From positions 1 to 35,162 of the forward strand of contig JAFBAS010000075.1 of assembly GCA_019247605.1 (NCBI GenBank): 35,162 nt of DNA, given 5' to 3'. Made by a program: the position numbers and the translations under genes. Numbering within the stretch: position 1 is the stretch's first letter; every line of letters starts with the position of its first letter. The DNA comes from Hyphomicrobiales bacterium. Lineage in GTDB: Bacteria > Pseudomonadota > Alphaproteobacteria > Rhizobiales > Beijerinckiaceae. Of this stretch, positions 7,662 to 15,692 are shown in pieces. Below the pieces are notes generated by a model. The model saw only the letters and a program-made list of their open reading frames with translations. It did no database searches and was not told where the DNA came from.

Positions 7662-8448
7662 CGAAGCGAAGTGCGATGAGCAGCCACACGAGCGTCGTCG
7701 CCATGTAGATCACCGCCATCGCATCGATGGATTGCACGGCCCTAACGCCTGCCGCGAAGACCGCATAATACAGCGCCACGACGAGGGTTTGGCTCGTTGG
7801 CCCGGCCGTGAGGAATGTCAGCTCGAACATGCCGATCGTGCGCACCAGCACGAGGAGCAATGCCGCGAGCACGCCGGGCGTGAGGATCGGCAAAAGCACA
7901 TGGGTGAAAAGGCGCAACGTGCCGGCGCCGAAGACGCGCGCGGCCGCCTCGATGCGCGGGTCGATCTGCTCGATGAACGGGATCATCACGAGAATGACGA
8001 AGGGCACGGTTGGCACGAGATTGGCGAGGACCACGCCCGCCATGGTGCCGCCGAGCCCGGTCTTGTAGAGCACCGTCGCCATCGGGATGCCGTAGGTGAT
8101 CGGCGGAACGAGAAGGGGCAAAAGAAAGAGCAGTGTCACGAGCTTCTTGCCTGGGAATTCCCGTCTCGCCATCGCATAGGCGGCGGGGACGCCAAGAAGC
8201 CCCGCGAGTAACACCACCGCGAACACCACTTCGAACGTGACGGTGAGCACATCCCCGAGCTGGAACTCGTCCCAGGCGGAGAAATACCAACGTGTCGTGA
8301 AATCAGCGGGAAGCCAGGTGCCGAGCCATCTCGTCGCGAAAGAGGAGGTGATGACGGTCGCGATGAGCGCAATGAGGTTCAAAATGAAGAACCCCACGAG
8401 GAACCAAAGTGCGGTCCCCCAAAGCCGTTCGGTGAGGGAGCGGTTCAT
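7618..8448 (-). CDS. ABC transporter permease, PotC/spermidine-putrescine-like
   Basis: This 276-residue inner-membrane permease of the binding-protein-dependent type has about six membrane segments. It carries the cytoplasmic EAA loop (E-A-A-A-R-V-F-G-A-G, then L-P-I-L-T-P-G) near residues 170-190, which docks on the ATPase. It is the last gene of the dehydrogenase-PotA-PotB-PotC-like run and starts 18 bases after the first permease ends. Its 3' end overlaps the end of the convergent Pr6Pr gene by 44 bases. Homologues move polyamines, organic acids, phosphonates or Fe(III), so the solute is open. Confidence 0.9.
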   Translation of the reverse strand: MNRSLTERLWGTALWFLVGFFILNLIALIATVITSSFATRWLGTWLPADFTTRWYFSAWDEFQLGDVLTVTFEVVFAVVLLAGLLGVPAAYAMARREFPGKKLVTLLFLLPLLVPPITYGIPMATVLYKTGLGGTMAGVVLANLVPTVPFVILVMIPFIEQIDPRIEAAARVFGAGTLRLFTHVLLPILTPGVLAALLLVLVRTIGMFELTFLTAGPTSQTLVVALYYAVFAAGVRAVQSIDAMAVIYMATTLVWLLIALRFVNPTQIVARAKQVH

Positions 8449-8466
8449 CTCGGGGCGCTCATCCGG

Positions 8467-9381
8467 TCACCCCTTGCCCGAGGCGACGGGGCCTCGATAG
8501 ACGAGCGAACGCGCCGCAAAGACGATGAGCACCACGACAAGCTGCGTCGCCGCCATGATCATGGCGATGGCCGATGCCATTGCGTAGTCGTAATCCTCGA
8601 ACGCCGATTGATAGGCGGCGATCGAGATCACGCGGGTGGCCGCGGCGGGTTCCCCGACGAGCACGGCCGAGGGGAAGACCGAATAAGCCTGGACAAACGA
8701 AAGGCAGAAGGTGATCGCGAGTCCAGGCAGGAGCAAAGGCCAGAAGATATGGCGAAAGCGCGCGGCGGGTTTGGCGCCGAGCGTCGCCGCGGCCTGCTCG
8801 AGCGAAGGGTCGATTCCGGTGATGTAGGAGAGCGTGAGGAGGAAGGTGAAAGGGAACCCGGTGATCACCAGCGAGATGAGCACGCCCCAATAATTGTGCA
8901 CGAGCCTCACCGGCTGAGAAATGAGGCCGAGGGTCAAGAGCGTCCGGTTGAACCAGCCTTGCGGCCCGAAATAGAAGAGCATGCCCTCGGCGACCAGCAC
9001 CGTGCCGAGCGTGATGGGCAACACGAGAAAGGTCGTGAGCAGGCGCTGGCGGCGCAGTAGCCGCACGCGAAAAGCGATCGGGAGCGCGAGCGCCAAGTTC
9101 AGGACCGTCACGGGCAACGCGATCTTCATCGTGGTCCAGACCGTGTTTGCGAAATACGGGTCGGAGAAGAAGCGCTGGTAATTCGCGAACATCCCTCCTT
9201 GCTTGGGCTCGAAGGAAAGCACGAAGCCGTAGACGAAGGGGTAGATAAAGAGTGCGACCAACAACAAGGCGGCGGGCAGAAGAAGAAGCGTCACTGCATC
9301 GAGGCCTGACGCCGCGAGGCGCGAGCGCAGGGATAGGGCCGGGTGCCGGGACGGCGCGGCGGATGTCGCGAGCGTGCTCAC
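8467..9381 (-). CDS. ABC transporter permease, PotB-like
   Basis: This 304-residue membrane protein is the first permease of the importer. After a short cytoplasmic N-terminus come about six membrane segments, and the EAA loop reads E-Q-A-A-A-T-L-G-A-K with L-L-L-P-G-L after it, near residues 195-220. It starts with GTG at 9381, sharing a four-base GTGA overlap with the end of the PotA-like gene, so the two are translationally coupled. Together with the downstream PotC-like protein it would form the transmembrane channel. The substrate is unknown; no binding-protein gene is adjacent. Confidence 0.9.
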   Translation of the reverse strand: MSTLATSAAPSRHPALSLRSRLAASGLDAVTLLLLPAALLLVALFIYPFVYGFVLSFEPKQGGMFANYQRFFSDPYFANTVWTTMKIALPVTVLNLALALPIAFRVRLLRRQRLLTTFLVLPITLGTVLVAEGMLFYFGPQGWFNRTLLTLGLISQPVRLVHNYWGVLISLVITGFPFTFLLTLSYITGIDPSLEQAAATLGAKPAARFRHIFWPLLLPGLAITFCLSFVQAYSVFPSAVLVGEPAAATRVISIAAYQSAFEDYDYAMASAIAMIMAATQLVVVLIVFAARSLVYRGPVASGKG

Positions 9382-10517
9382 GCATCCCCCGCGTCGAAGA
9401 TCAGCACCTGCTCGGGGTCGGCGGCGAGCGATACGGTCGCACCGACGGCAAGGGCACGAGGCGAGGCGAAGTGCAATTCCGCACCCGCGGGGGTTCGCGC
9501 GAGGCCGTGGAACTCCCGGCCGCGATATTCGATGGCCTCGATAACAGCCGCGATGCCGTTTTGACCTGCACGGACCGGCAAGAGATCATCGGGGCGGATG
9601 GCGGCAAAGACGCGCTCGCCTTTCGGCAGGCCGCGCAAAGAACCTTGGATCGTCCCCCCAAGGATGTCGACGCGCGCAAACTCGCCGTCACCACGGATGA
9701 GCTTTCCCTCGACCCGGTTTCGGTAGCCCATGAAATCGGCGACGTCGAGATGGACCGGCGCAGCGTAGAGCTCGGCCGGCGTGCCGACCTGTCGGATCAC
9801 GCCCTCGCGCAGGACAACGATGCGGTCGGCAAGCGACAGCGCCTCCTCCTGATCGTGCGTGACATAGATCGTCGTCGAGCCGAGCCCTGCATGAATGCGT
9901 CGAATCTCCTGGCGCATTTCGAGCCTGAGCTTCGCATCGAGATTGGAAAGCGGTTCATCCATGAGGACGAGCGGCGGCTCGATGACAATGGCACGCGCGA
10001 TCGCCACACGTTGTTGTTGGCCGCCGGATAATTGCCCGGGAAGCTTTTCGCCATGCTCGGCGAGGCGCACGAGACGAAGCGCCTCCTCGACCCGGCGCTC
10101 GATCTCGGCGGAAGGCACCGAGCGCATGCGAAGGCCAAAGGAGATATTCTTGCGCACCGTCATATGCGGAAACAGTGCGTAGTTCTGGAATACCATGCCG
10201 AAGCCGCGATCCTCGGCGCGCATCGTGTCGATGCGCTTGTCGTCGAGCCAGATGCTGCCACCCGTGACGGGAAGAAGGCCCGCGATGCAGTTCAGTGCGG
10301 TCGATTTGCCGCAACCGGAAGGCCCCAGGAGCGCGACGAACTGCCCGCGCGGGATGGTCAAGGTGAGGTCGCGAAGGGCATTGACGGTGCCGAAATCGCG
10401 ACTAACCCCTTCGAGCCGCAGCTCGTCGAAGGCACGTGCCTCGTTCCGCGATCGACTCGCGCGCGTCGCCTGTGCCACGACATTCGTTGCGCGATTCATC
10501 GTGGCTCTTCCATGCAC
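9378..10517 (-). CDS. ABC transporter ATP-binding protein, PotA-like
   Basis: This 379-residue ATPase has Walker A GPSGCGKST at residues 65-73, Q-loop Q-N-Y-A-L-F-P-H near 111, signature LSGGQQQR at 163-170, Walker B L-V-L-M-D-E-P at 183-189, and an H-loop T-H-D-Q near 220. A C-terminal regulatory TOBE-like domain of about 120 residues follows, as in PotA, CysA or FbpC proteins. ATG at 10517 is preceded by GGGAGG at correct spacing; a second ATG at 10499 would drop six residues. It drives the two permeases encoded downstream. The 126-base gap to the dehydrogenase gene allows one transcript. Confidence 0.92.
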   Translation of the reverse strand: MHGRATMNRATNVVAQATRASRSRNEARAFDELRLEGVSRDFGTVNALRDLTLTIPRGQFVALLGPSGCGKSTALNCIAGLLPVTGGSIWLDDKRIDTMRAEDRGFGMVFQNYALFPHMTVRKNISFGLRMRSVPSAEIERRVEEALRLVRLAEHGEKLPGQLSGGQQQRVAIARAIVIEPPLVLMDEPLSNLDAKLRLEMRQEIRRIHAGLGSTTIYVTHDQEEALSLADRIVVLREGVIRQVGTPAELYAAPVHLDVADFMGYRNRVEGKLIRGDGEFARVDILGGTIQGSLRGLPKGERVFAAIRPDDLLPVRAGQNGIAAVIEAIEYRGREFHGLARTPAGAELHFASPRALAVGATVSLAADPEQVLIFDAGDA

Positions 10518-10642
10518 CGTCCTCCCGGGGCGACGAAAGAATGAGGCTCGCGATCGGCCCGTGCTTCCCTCGCGGGATCATGCCGCGACCTTGGCAACGC
10601 GTCTACCGCCATGCCGGCGTGGCACCAAGATTAGAGGGGAGC

Positions 10643-11719
10643 CTATAGATTATCACCCATGAGCGCCGCGATCACCGCGTCGGTCACCTGCCGCGTCGTC
10701 GCCTTGCCGCCGAGATCGGGCGTGTGCAGCGTGCTGTCGGCGGTCACGCGCTCGATGGCGCGCATGAGGCGTTCGGCGGCGCGCGGCTCGCCCAGATGAT
10801 CGAGCATCATGACACCGGTCCAGAAGGTGCCGATCGGATTGGCGATCCCTTTGCCGACGATGTCGAACGCGGAGCCGTGGATCGGCTCGAACATCGAGGG
10901 GAATTTGCGTTCGGGGTTGAGGTTCGCGGTCGGCGCGATGCCGAGCGAGCCGGCAAGCGCAGCGGCAAGATCGGAGAGGATGTCGGCATGCAGGTTGGTG
11001 GCGACGATCGTGTCGAGCGTCTGCGGCTTGAGCACCATCCGCATCGTCATCGCGTCGACGAGCATCTTGTCCGCGGTCACATCGGGGAATTCTTTCGCGA
11101 CCTCGGCGGCAATCTCGTCCCAAAGCACCATGCCATGGCGCTGGGCATTCGACTTCGTGACCACGGTAAGGCGCTTGCGCGGGCGTGAGCGCGCGAGCGC
11201 GAAAGCGAACCGCATGATGCGGGTCACGCCCGCGCGCGTGAAGATCGAGACCTCGGTTGCAACTTCCTCGGGCAAGCCTTTGTGCGAACGGCCGCCCTGA
11301 CCCGCATATTCGCCTTCGGAATTTTCGCGCACGATGATCCAATCGAGCTCCTTGGCCGAGACATTGCGCAACGGCGCGGTAATGCCGGGCAGAATGCGCG
11401 TCGGGCGCACATTGGCGTATTGGTCGAGGCCCTGGCAGATGGCGAGCCGCAGGCCCCAAAGCGTGACATGGTCCGGCACATCGGGCGCGCCCACCGCGCC
11501 GAAATAGATGGCATCGAACGCGCGAAGCTCGTCGACGCCGCCCTCTGGCATCAACAAACCATGACGCTTGTAACGATCGGACCCCCAATCGAATTCCTGT
11601 ACGTCGAAACGAAATCCTCCCTCGCGCTTGGCGCAAGCCTCGAGTGCTTTCAGGCCAGCCGCGATGACTTCAGGCCCGATTCCGTCGCCGCCGATGGCGG
11701 CGATGCGATAGCTCTTCAT
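10643..11719 (-). CDS. Tartrate / D-malate dehydrogenase-like enzyme (isocitrate/isopropylmalate dehydrogenase family)
   Basis: This 358-residue NAD-dependent beta-hydroxyacid oxidative decarboxylase belongs to the isocitrate/isopropylmalate dehydrogenase superfamily. It shows G-G-D-G-I-G-P-E-V at the N-terminus, R-E-N-S-E-G-E-Y-A-G for substrate binding, a lysine-containing V-V-T-K-S-N-A block, D-A-M-T-M-R-M with a metal-binding aspartate, and E-P-I-H-G-S-A-F-D near the C-terminus. The overall pattern, with L-W-G-L-R-L-A-I-C-Q and N-V-R-P-T-R, fits the TtuC/DmlA (YeaU) type acting on tartrate or D-malate better than LeuB. I start at ATG 11719; a TTG twelve bases earlier is in frame. It heads the Pot-like importer genes, suggesting uptake of a dicarboxylic or hydroxy acid. 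That link is inference. Confidence 0.85.
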   Translation of the reverse strand: MKSYRIAAIGGDGIGPEVIAAGLKALEACAKREGGFRFDVQEFDWGSDRYKRHGLLMPEGGVDELRAFDAIYFGAVGAPDVPDHVTLWGLRLAICQGLDQYANVRPTRILPGITAPLRNVSAKELDWIIVRENSEGEYAGQGGRSHKGLPEEVATEVSIFTRAGVTRIMRFAFALARSRPRKRLTVVTKSNAQRHGMVLWDEIAAEVAKEFPDVTADKMLVDAMTMRMVLKPQTLDTIVATNLHADILSDLAAALAGSLGIAPTANLNPERKFPSMFEPIHGSAFDIVGKGIANPIGTFWTGVMMLDHLGEPRAAERLMRAIERVTADSTLHTPDLGGKATTRQVTDAVIAALMGDNL

Positions 11720-11952
11720 GCCGGCCACCAACGAGGCGGGTTCTCGTGCAATGCCATTTGTCCGGGTCTCATCTGGGGTCTCGTCTCTTTTATGGGAAAG
11801 CAGCGCTCGTCATAGGCGAGAAGCTCGATGCCACAACGTGACGCGCTCGCCAATGGGCGGATTGGATTCGTGCCAAAGGGTCGGTGGAACGATTCGAAAT
11901 GGCAGCGCCAGGAGAGATCAGGCTCGCGTTCGCGCAGTTTGGTGCGTCGCGT

Positions 11953-12432
11953 TCAATAGAGTGGAGAACGCCTTCCTCTGGGCGGGGGCTCATCGAAAAC
12001 GTCTCCGGTCACCACGATCGAGGTATTCGCCATCTTCTCTTGCTTGACGAGCTTCCAGAGCACGGCGGCGTTCTTGACCGACAGCCGCACGCAGCCATGT
12101 GACACGGCATGCCCCAAGGAGCGTCGCTCGAAGGTGCCGTGAACGGCAACCCCGGTCTCCGTGAAAAAGATCGAATAGGGCATGGGCGCATTGTCCCATT
12201 CGTCGCTGTGGTGGTCGATTTCCATACGAAAGGGAATGAAGGTGCCGCCCGGGGTGTCATATTCCTCGGTTCCGGTCGACACGGGCCAAGTGTAAAGCAG
12301 CTCGTCATTGAGCGTCACGGTCATCTGCTGCGCGGATTTGTCGATCTCGATCAGGAGAGCGGCCTTGCCGGCCTGGCTGATCGAAAGGGAAACGGCGAAG
12401 GCTGCGAGCGAAATGACAAGACGCCCAAACAT
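11953..12432 (-). CDS. Small exported L,D-transpeptidase (YkuD domain)
   Basis: This 159-residue protein has a signal peptide (about residues 1-24) and a single YkuD catalytic domain. The active-site signature S-H-G-C-V-R-L-S places the nucleophilic cysteine at 114 and a histidine at 112, with the upstream conserved V-H-G-T histidine at 98. Such enzymes act in the periplasm, forming 3-3 cross-links in peptidoglycan or attaching proteins to it. ATG 12432 is chosen because GGAGG lies eight bases before it and the signal peptide begins there; an in-frame ATG ten codons earlier is less likely. It is divergent from the nitroreductase-like gene. Confidence 0.9.
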   Translation of the reverse strand: MFGRLVISLAAFAVSLSISQAGKAALLIEIDKSAQQMTVTLNDELLYTWPVSTGTEEYDTPGGTFIPFRMEIDHHSDEWDNAPMPYSIFFTETGVAVHGTFERRSLGHAVSHGCVRLSVKNAAVLWKLVKQEKMANTSIVVTGDVFDEPPPRGRRSPLY

Positions 12433-12738
12433 CGATGAGCCCTCCAAATGCACTGCGAGCACAGATAACCTGCCGATCGCAACCTTATGAAGGTGCGCGG
12501 GTTTCGACGAGGTGAACGTGGCCCCGGTTTCGCCGATACTCCTCGCGATGCGTCCCGAAACAAGCCGCGCCGTGATTTACGCTACCGCAAGGATTGCACG
12601 CGAGGTCGTGGTGTGGCGCCCGCGAGGCTGTTATGATCGCCCCGGCTGAAGACGAGATCGCTGAGCAGGATCTGGCGGCGTCGCCGGTTCGCGGCCTCGG
12701 CGAGACCAGCATCTTCGATGTCAAACGAGGTAGCCCCG
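12433..12738. other. Intergenic region between L,D-transpeptidase and nitroreductase-like gene
   Basis: This is about 306 bases between two divergent genes. Short frames on both strands look like high-GC chance frames and match no family I know. It should contain both promoters, but no box is clear enough to mark. Confidence 0.5.
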
Positions 12739-13176
12739 ATGCCGCAATACATTCCAAGCCCCCGAGACTGGGTGCGCGAACAGGTCGAGCTTTACGAAAG
12801 CAGCGGCGGAACGAGGGGGACAACCCTGCGCGATACGGGCCTGCCGGTGGTTCTCGTGACCCATATCGGGAACAAGACCGGCGCCATCCGAAAGACGCCG
12901 CTTATGCGCGTGAAGGACGGGAACAATTACGTCCTCGTCGGATCGCAGGGGGGGGCGCCGACGGATCCGGTGTGGGTTCATAATCTTCGCGCCAACCCAC
13001 AAATCGAGCTGCGCGACGAAACCGTCGTGAAGCCTATGCGGGTGCGCGAGGTCGAGCACGAAGCTGAGCGTAAGCGTCTGTGGGACCTCGCCGTGGCCGC
13101 CTACCCGCCCTATGCCGAGTACCAGGAGCGCACCACGCGACAGATTCCCATTTTCGTTGCCGAACCACGCGATTGA
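12739..13176 (+). CDS. Nitroreductase/deazaflavin-dependent oxidoreductase family protein (DUF385-like)
   Basis: This 145-residue protein has a split-barrel flavin-binding-like fold. Diagnostic stretches are L-V-T-H-I-G-N-K-T-G-A-I-R-K-T-P-L near residue 45, V-L-V-G-S-Q-G-G-A-P near 70, and P-V-W-V-H-N-L-R-A-N-P near 83. These match the F420-binding nitroreductase family typified by mycobacterial Ddn. The cofactor here is uncertain: members outside Actinobacteria may use F420, another flavin or none. I prefer ATG 12739, with a GAGGT ribosome site eight bases upstream, over ATG 12718, which has none. It stands alone between two L,D-transpeptidase genes with no evident metabolic partner. Confidence 0.8.
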   Translation: MPQYIPSPRDWVREQVELYESSGGTRGTTLRDTGLPVVLVTHIGNKTGAIRKTPLMRVKDGNNYVLVGSQGGAPTDPVWVHNLRANPQIELRDETVVKPMRVREVEHEAERKRLWDLAVAAYPPYAEYQERTTRQIPIFVAEPRD

Positions 13177-13177
13177 A

Positions 13178-13375
13178 AATCCGCTCGTTCAGCGACGGCA
13201 CTCGACCGGTTGTGTTCTCGCACGAAGCTTTCAACGAGCATGGTCGTGCGGCTTCTATGAGTGGCGTGCTATCGAGCGGCCGCCATTCGCGGTCGATGCG
13301 CCGACAACGCTGGCCTTGCGATACAACTACATCCGGTTTTTTTCGCGGACGACGACACTGAAAATTGCCTTAGAA
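13178..13375 (+). pseudogene. Possible remnant of an SRAP-domain (YedK/HMCES-like) gene
   Basis: A short plus-strand frame here contains A-R-S-F-Q-R-A-W followed closely by C-G-F-Y-E-W-R-A and P-F-A-V. The F-Y-E-W-R core with a nearby P-F motif resembles the middle of SRAP proteins, which bind abasic sites in single-stranded DNA. The N-terminal catalytic cysteine region and the rest of the domain are missing, and the frame ends soon after. I read it as a decayed fragment. The match is short and may be chance. Confidence 0.3.
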
Positions 13376-13435
13376 ATTCAATGACTCTTCGGATGCTTGG
13401 GAAGCAATTTTTTGTTCAGGTTGCAGGTCAGGCGA

Positions 13436-14047
13436 TCAGATCACCACGACCGGAGTGCCGATATGCACCCGCCCGTAAAGATCGATCACGTCGTAGTTGC
13501 GCATGCGGATGCAGCCGGATGACACCGCTTGTCCGATCTCGGCAGGCTCGTTCGTGCCGTGAATGCGATAAAGCGTGTCCTGGTTGCCCTGAAAGAGATA
13601 GAGCGCGCGGGCGCCCAAGGGATTGTCCCATCGGCCCTCGAGAGGACCGTGCTTGAGGTAAACCTTGAACTGCGGCCAACGCTCCATGATCGATGCGGTC
13701 GGCATCCATGTCGGCCATTCCTTCATCTGGCCGACCAATGCCCGGCCGGTCCAGCCATAAGCCTCCGCGCCGGTTGCGATCCGATATTCGATCGCTTCCC
13801 CACGTGGCAGCACGTAATAGAGGTGTCGGCTGGCGGTATCGACGACGACCGTGCCGGGCGCTTCGCGCGTTGAATAGTGGACCTTGTTGCGCACATCCGG
13901 GATGCGCCATTCGTCCGGCTCGGCACGCGCCATCATCATCTTGTCGCGCTCGGTGAGCTTCGGATCCGGCAAGCCCGATTGGAGAACCGGCACACAGCCG
14001 GTCAGCGTGCCCAAAGCCAGCAAAACCCATAAAAGCTTAGCTTTCAT
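13436..14047 (-). CDS. Lipoprotein L,D-transpeptidase (ErfK/YbiS/YkuD domain)
   Basis: This 203-residue protein has a lipoprotein signal peptide: lipobox L-T-G-C at residues 15-18, so Cys18 would be lipidated. The YkuD domain covers roughly residues 65-203 and carries R-I-H-G-T-N (His163) and [10 protein letters not shown] (Cys179), the active-site cysteine. Serine replaces the histidine two before that cysteine, a variant common in ErfK-type proteins. The enzyme would remodel peptidoglycan from a membrane anchor. It is a second L,D-transpeptidase within 2 kb of the first but clearly not a recent duplicate. It is divergent from pobA. Confidence 0.9.
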   Translation of the reverse strand: MKAKLLWVLLALGTLTGCVPVLQSGLPDPKLTERDKMMMARAEPDEWRIPDVRNKVHYSTREAPGTVVVDTASRHLYYVLPRGEAIEYRIATGAEAYGWTGRALVGQMKEWPTWMPTASIMERWPQFKVYLKHGPLEGRWDNPLGARALYLFQGNQDTLYRIHGTNEPAEIGQAVSSGCIRMRNYDVIDLYGRVHIGTPVVVI

Positions 14048-14138
14048 GTCCGATCACCGCCTCTTTGCCGCGACAAGTCGCGACTATGGCGCGCCCGCGC
14101 GCGCCGTCAAGCTCGCCAAAAAGAGTGTTGACCTCTGC

Positions 14139-14168
14139 TTGACGCTTCGCTTGCCGCCTTCGTACCAT
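14139..14168 (+). promoter_or_regulatory. Candidate sigma-70-type promoter upstream of pobA
   Basis: TTGACG at 14139-14144 and TACCAT at 14163-14168 are spaced 18 bases apart and face pobA. The -35 box is a good match and the -10 box a fair one. The position, about 140 bases before the start codon, leaves room for the GCCTGACCAC element at 14261-14270 in the leader. Confidence 0.3.
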
Positions 14169-14251
14169 CAGACCCCCCGTTTGATGCAAGGCTTTGGAAT
14201 TCAGCATCCCTGGCGCTGTGGCCCGGCTTCGAAAAAAAAGTTCTGCCTTTC

Positions 14252-14273
14252 GAAAGAAAAGCCTGACCACGAT
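14252..14273 (+). promoter_or_regulatory. GAAAAGCCTGACCAC-like element shared with the 58-bp repeats
   Basis: The stretch GAAAAGCCTGACCAC upstream of pobA matches half of the 58-bp repeat unit found at 16914-17083, where copies read GAAAAGGCCTGACCAC, GAAAAGGTCTGACCAC and GAAAAGCCCGACCAT. The core resembles GntR/FadR-type operators (TGGT-n3-ACCA). Its position about 40 bases before the pobA start suits a control element. Function is inferred from recurrence only. Confidence 0.35.
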
Positions 14274-14308
14274 TTTACCATCGACGAGAAGCGGCAGGAG
14301 GAAAGCGA

Positions 14309-15493
14309 ATGCGCGAACGCACGAAGGTCGGCATCGTGGGGGCGGGGCCGGCGGGATTGCTGCTGTCGCATCTCTTGCACCTTGATGGCATCGACTCCGT
14401 GGTGGTCGAGGCGCGAAGCCGAGCCTATGTCGAGAATCGCGTGCGTGCGGGCGTGCTCGAGCAAGGTAGCGTCGACACCTTGCGGGAAGCCGGGCTCGAC
14501 GAGCGGCTTCGGCGCGAAGGCCTCGTGCATGAGGGAATTCAGATCCAGGTCGGCGAGCATCGCCACCGCCTCGATCTCAAGGAGCTGACCGGCGGCAAGG
14601 TGATTACGGTCTACGGGCAGCAAGAGGTGGTGAAGGACCTCATCGCCCAGCGGCTCGCCGACAAGGGGGCGATTTTTTTCGAGGCCGAGAACGCCGCCAT
14701 TTGCGATTTTGAGACCGAGCGGGCGCGCATCACCTTCACGCACGCAACAGAGCAAGGCGAGATCCTCTGCGATTTCGTCGCGGGTTGCGACGGCTTTCAC
14801 GGCATTTGCCGGCCTTCCATCCCGCAAGGCGCCATCACGATTTTCGATCGCGTCTACCCCTTCGCCTGGCTCGGCATCCTCGCCAAGGCGGAGCCGGCCT
14901 CCGAGGAGGTCATCTATGTCAACCACCCTCGCGGTTTCGCGCTCTCGAGCATGCGGTCCCATGAGGTGGCCCGGCTTTACCTGCAATGCCGCCCCGATGA
15001 GGACCTCGCGCTTTGGCCCGACGGGCGCATCTGGGAGGAGTTGCACAAACGATTGCGCACATCCTCCGGCGATACGGTCCATGAGGGCGAAGTGCTCGAG
15101 AAGGGGGTGACGGGGATGCGCAGCTTCGTCGCCGAACCGATGCGCCACGGCCGCCTGTTCCTCGCGGGAGACGCCGCCCATATCGTGCCCCCGACTGGTG
15201 CCAAGGGCATGAACCTCGCGGTCGCGGATGTGCGTGTGCTGGCTCAGGCGCTAAGCGCGTTTTACCACCATAACCGAACCGACCTCCTGGAGGCGTATTC
15301 GGCGACCTGCCTCAAGCGGGTGTGGCGCGCTGAACATTTTTCGTGGTTCATGACGTCGATGCTCCACAAATTCCCCGATGAAGACGGCTTCGGCCAAAGG
15401 CTCCAGCGCTCGCAGCTCGATTACATCGTGAGCTCTCGTGCAGCAGCTCAAAGCCTCGCCGAGAATTACGTCGGAATGCCGTATGGGAGGTGA
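14309..15493 (+). CDS. pobA: 4-hydroxybenzoate 3-monooxygenase
   Basis: This 394-residue FAD-dependent aromatic hydroxylase converts 4-hydroxybenzoate to protocatechuate using NAD(P)H and oxygen, feeding the beta-ketoadipate pathway. The FAD dinucleotide motif G-A-G-P-A-G lies at residues 11-16. The class signature R-V-R-A-G-V-L-E-Q-G lies near 45, the C-D-G-F-H-G (DG) motif near 155, and G-D-A-A-H-I-V-P-P-T-G-A-K-G near 287. The length equals that of the well-studied Pseudomonas enzyme. A strong ribosome site, GGAGG, precedes ATG 14309. No PobR-type regulator and no other protocatechuate-pathway gene is seen in the window; the MFS gene converging on it could be a partner. Confidence 0.95.
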   Translation: MRERTKVGIVGAGPAGLLLSHLLHLDGIDSVVVEARSRAYVENRVRAGVLEQGSVDTLREAGLDERLRREGLVHEGIQIQVGEHRHRLDLKELTGGKVITVYGQQEVVKDLIAQRLADKGAIFFEAENAAICDFETERARITFTHATEQGEILCDFVAGCDGFHGICRPSIPQGAITIFDRVYPFAWLGILAKAEPASEEVIYVNHPRGFALSSMRSHEVARLYLQCRPDEDLALWPDGRIWEELHKRLRTSSGDTVHEGEVLEKGVTGMRSFVAEPMRHGRLFLAGDAAHIVPPTGAKGMNLAVADVRVLAQALSAFYHHNRTDLLEAYSATCLKRVWRAEHFSWFMTSMLHKFPDEDGFGQRLQRSQLDYIVSSRAAAQSLAENYVGMPYGR

Positions 15494-15641
15494 GCAAAGT
15501 CTCGCACGCCCCTTCTCACGAAAGGACGTCATTGCGGACCGACTCCTCAGAAAATCCGCCGAGCATGCAAGGGAGTGCGATGTGGCCAGGCCGCCATGCG
15601 AAGCTTGTTTCGGGACGCGCGCCGGCGCAAGCGCTCGACCG

Positions 15642-15662
15642 AGCCAGCAACGCGCTGGCTTT
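15642..15662 (+). terminator. Weak terminator-like hairpin between pobA and the MFS gene
   Basis: A seven-base-pair perfect stem, AGCCAGC with GCTGGCT, and a five-base loop are followed by only three Ts in the plus direction. It lies about 150 bases after pobA and 30 bases from the end of the convergent MFS gene. It may stop transcription from the pobA side; the T-run is poor. Confidence 0.35.
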
Positions 15663-15692
15663 ATCATCGAAAGGGAGCGGTCGGGCGCGACC

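Noticed and set aside
7618-10517. Naming the Pot-like genes as a spermidine/putrescine transporter
   Set aside because: Permease and ATPase similarity is shared by importers of many solutes, there is no binding protein, and the dehydrogenase neighbour points elsewhere.
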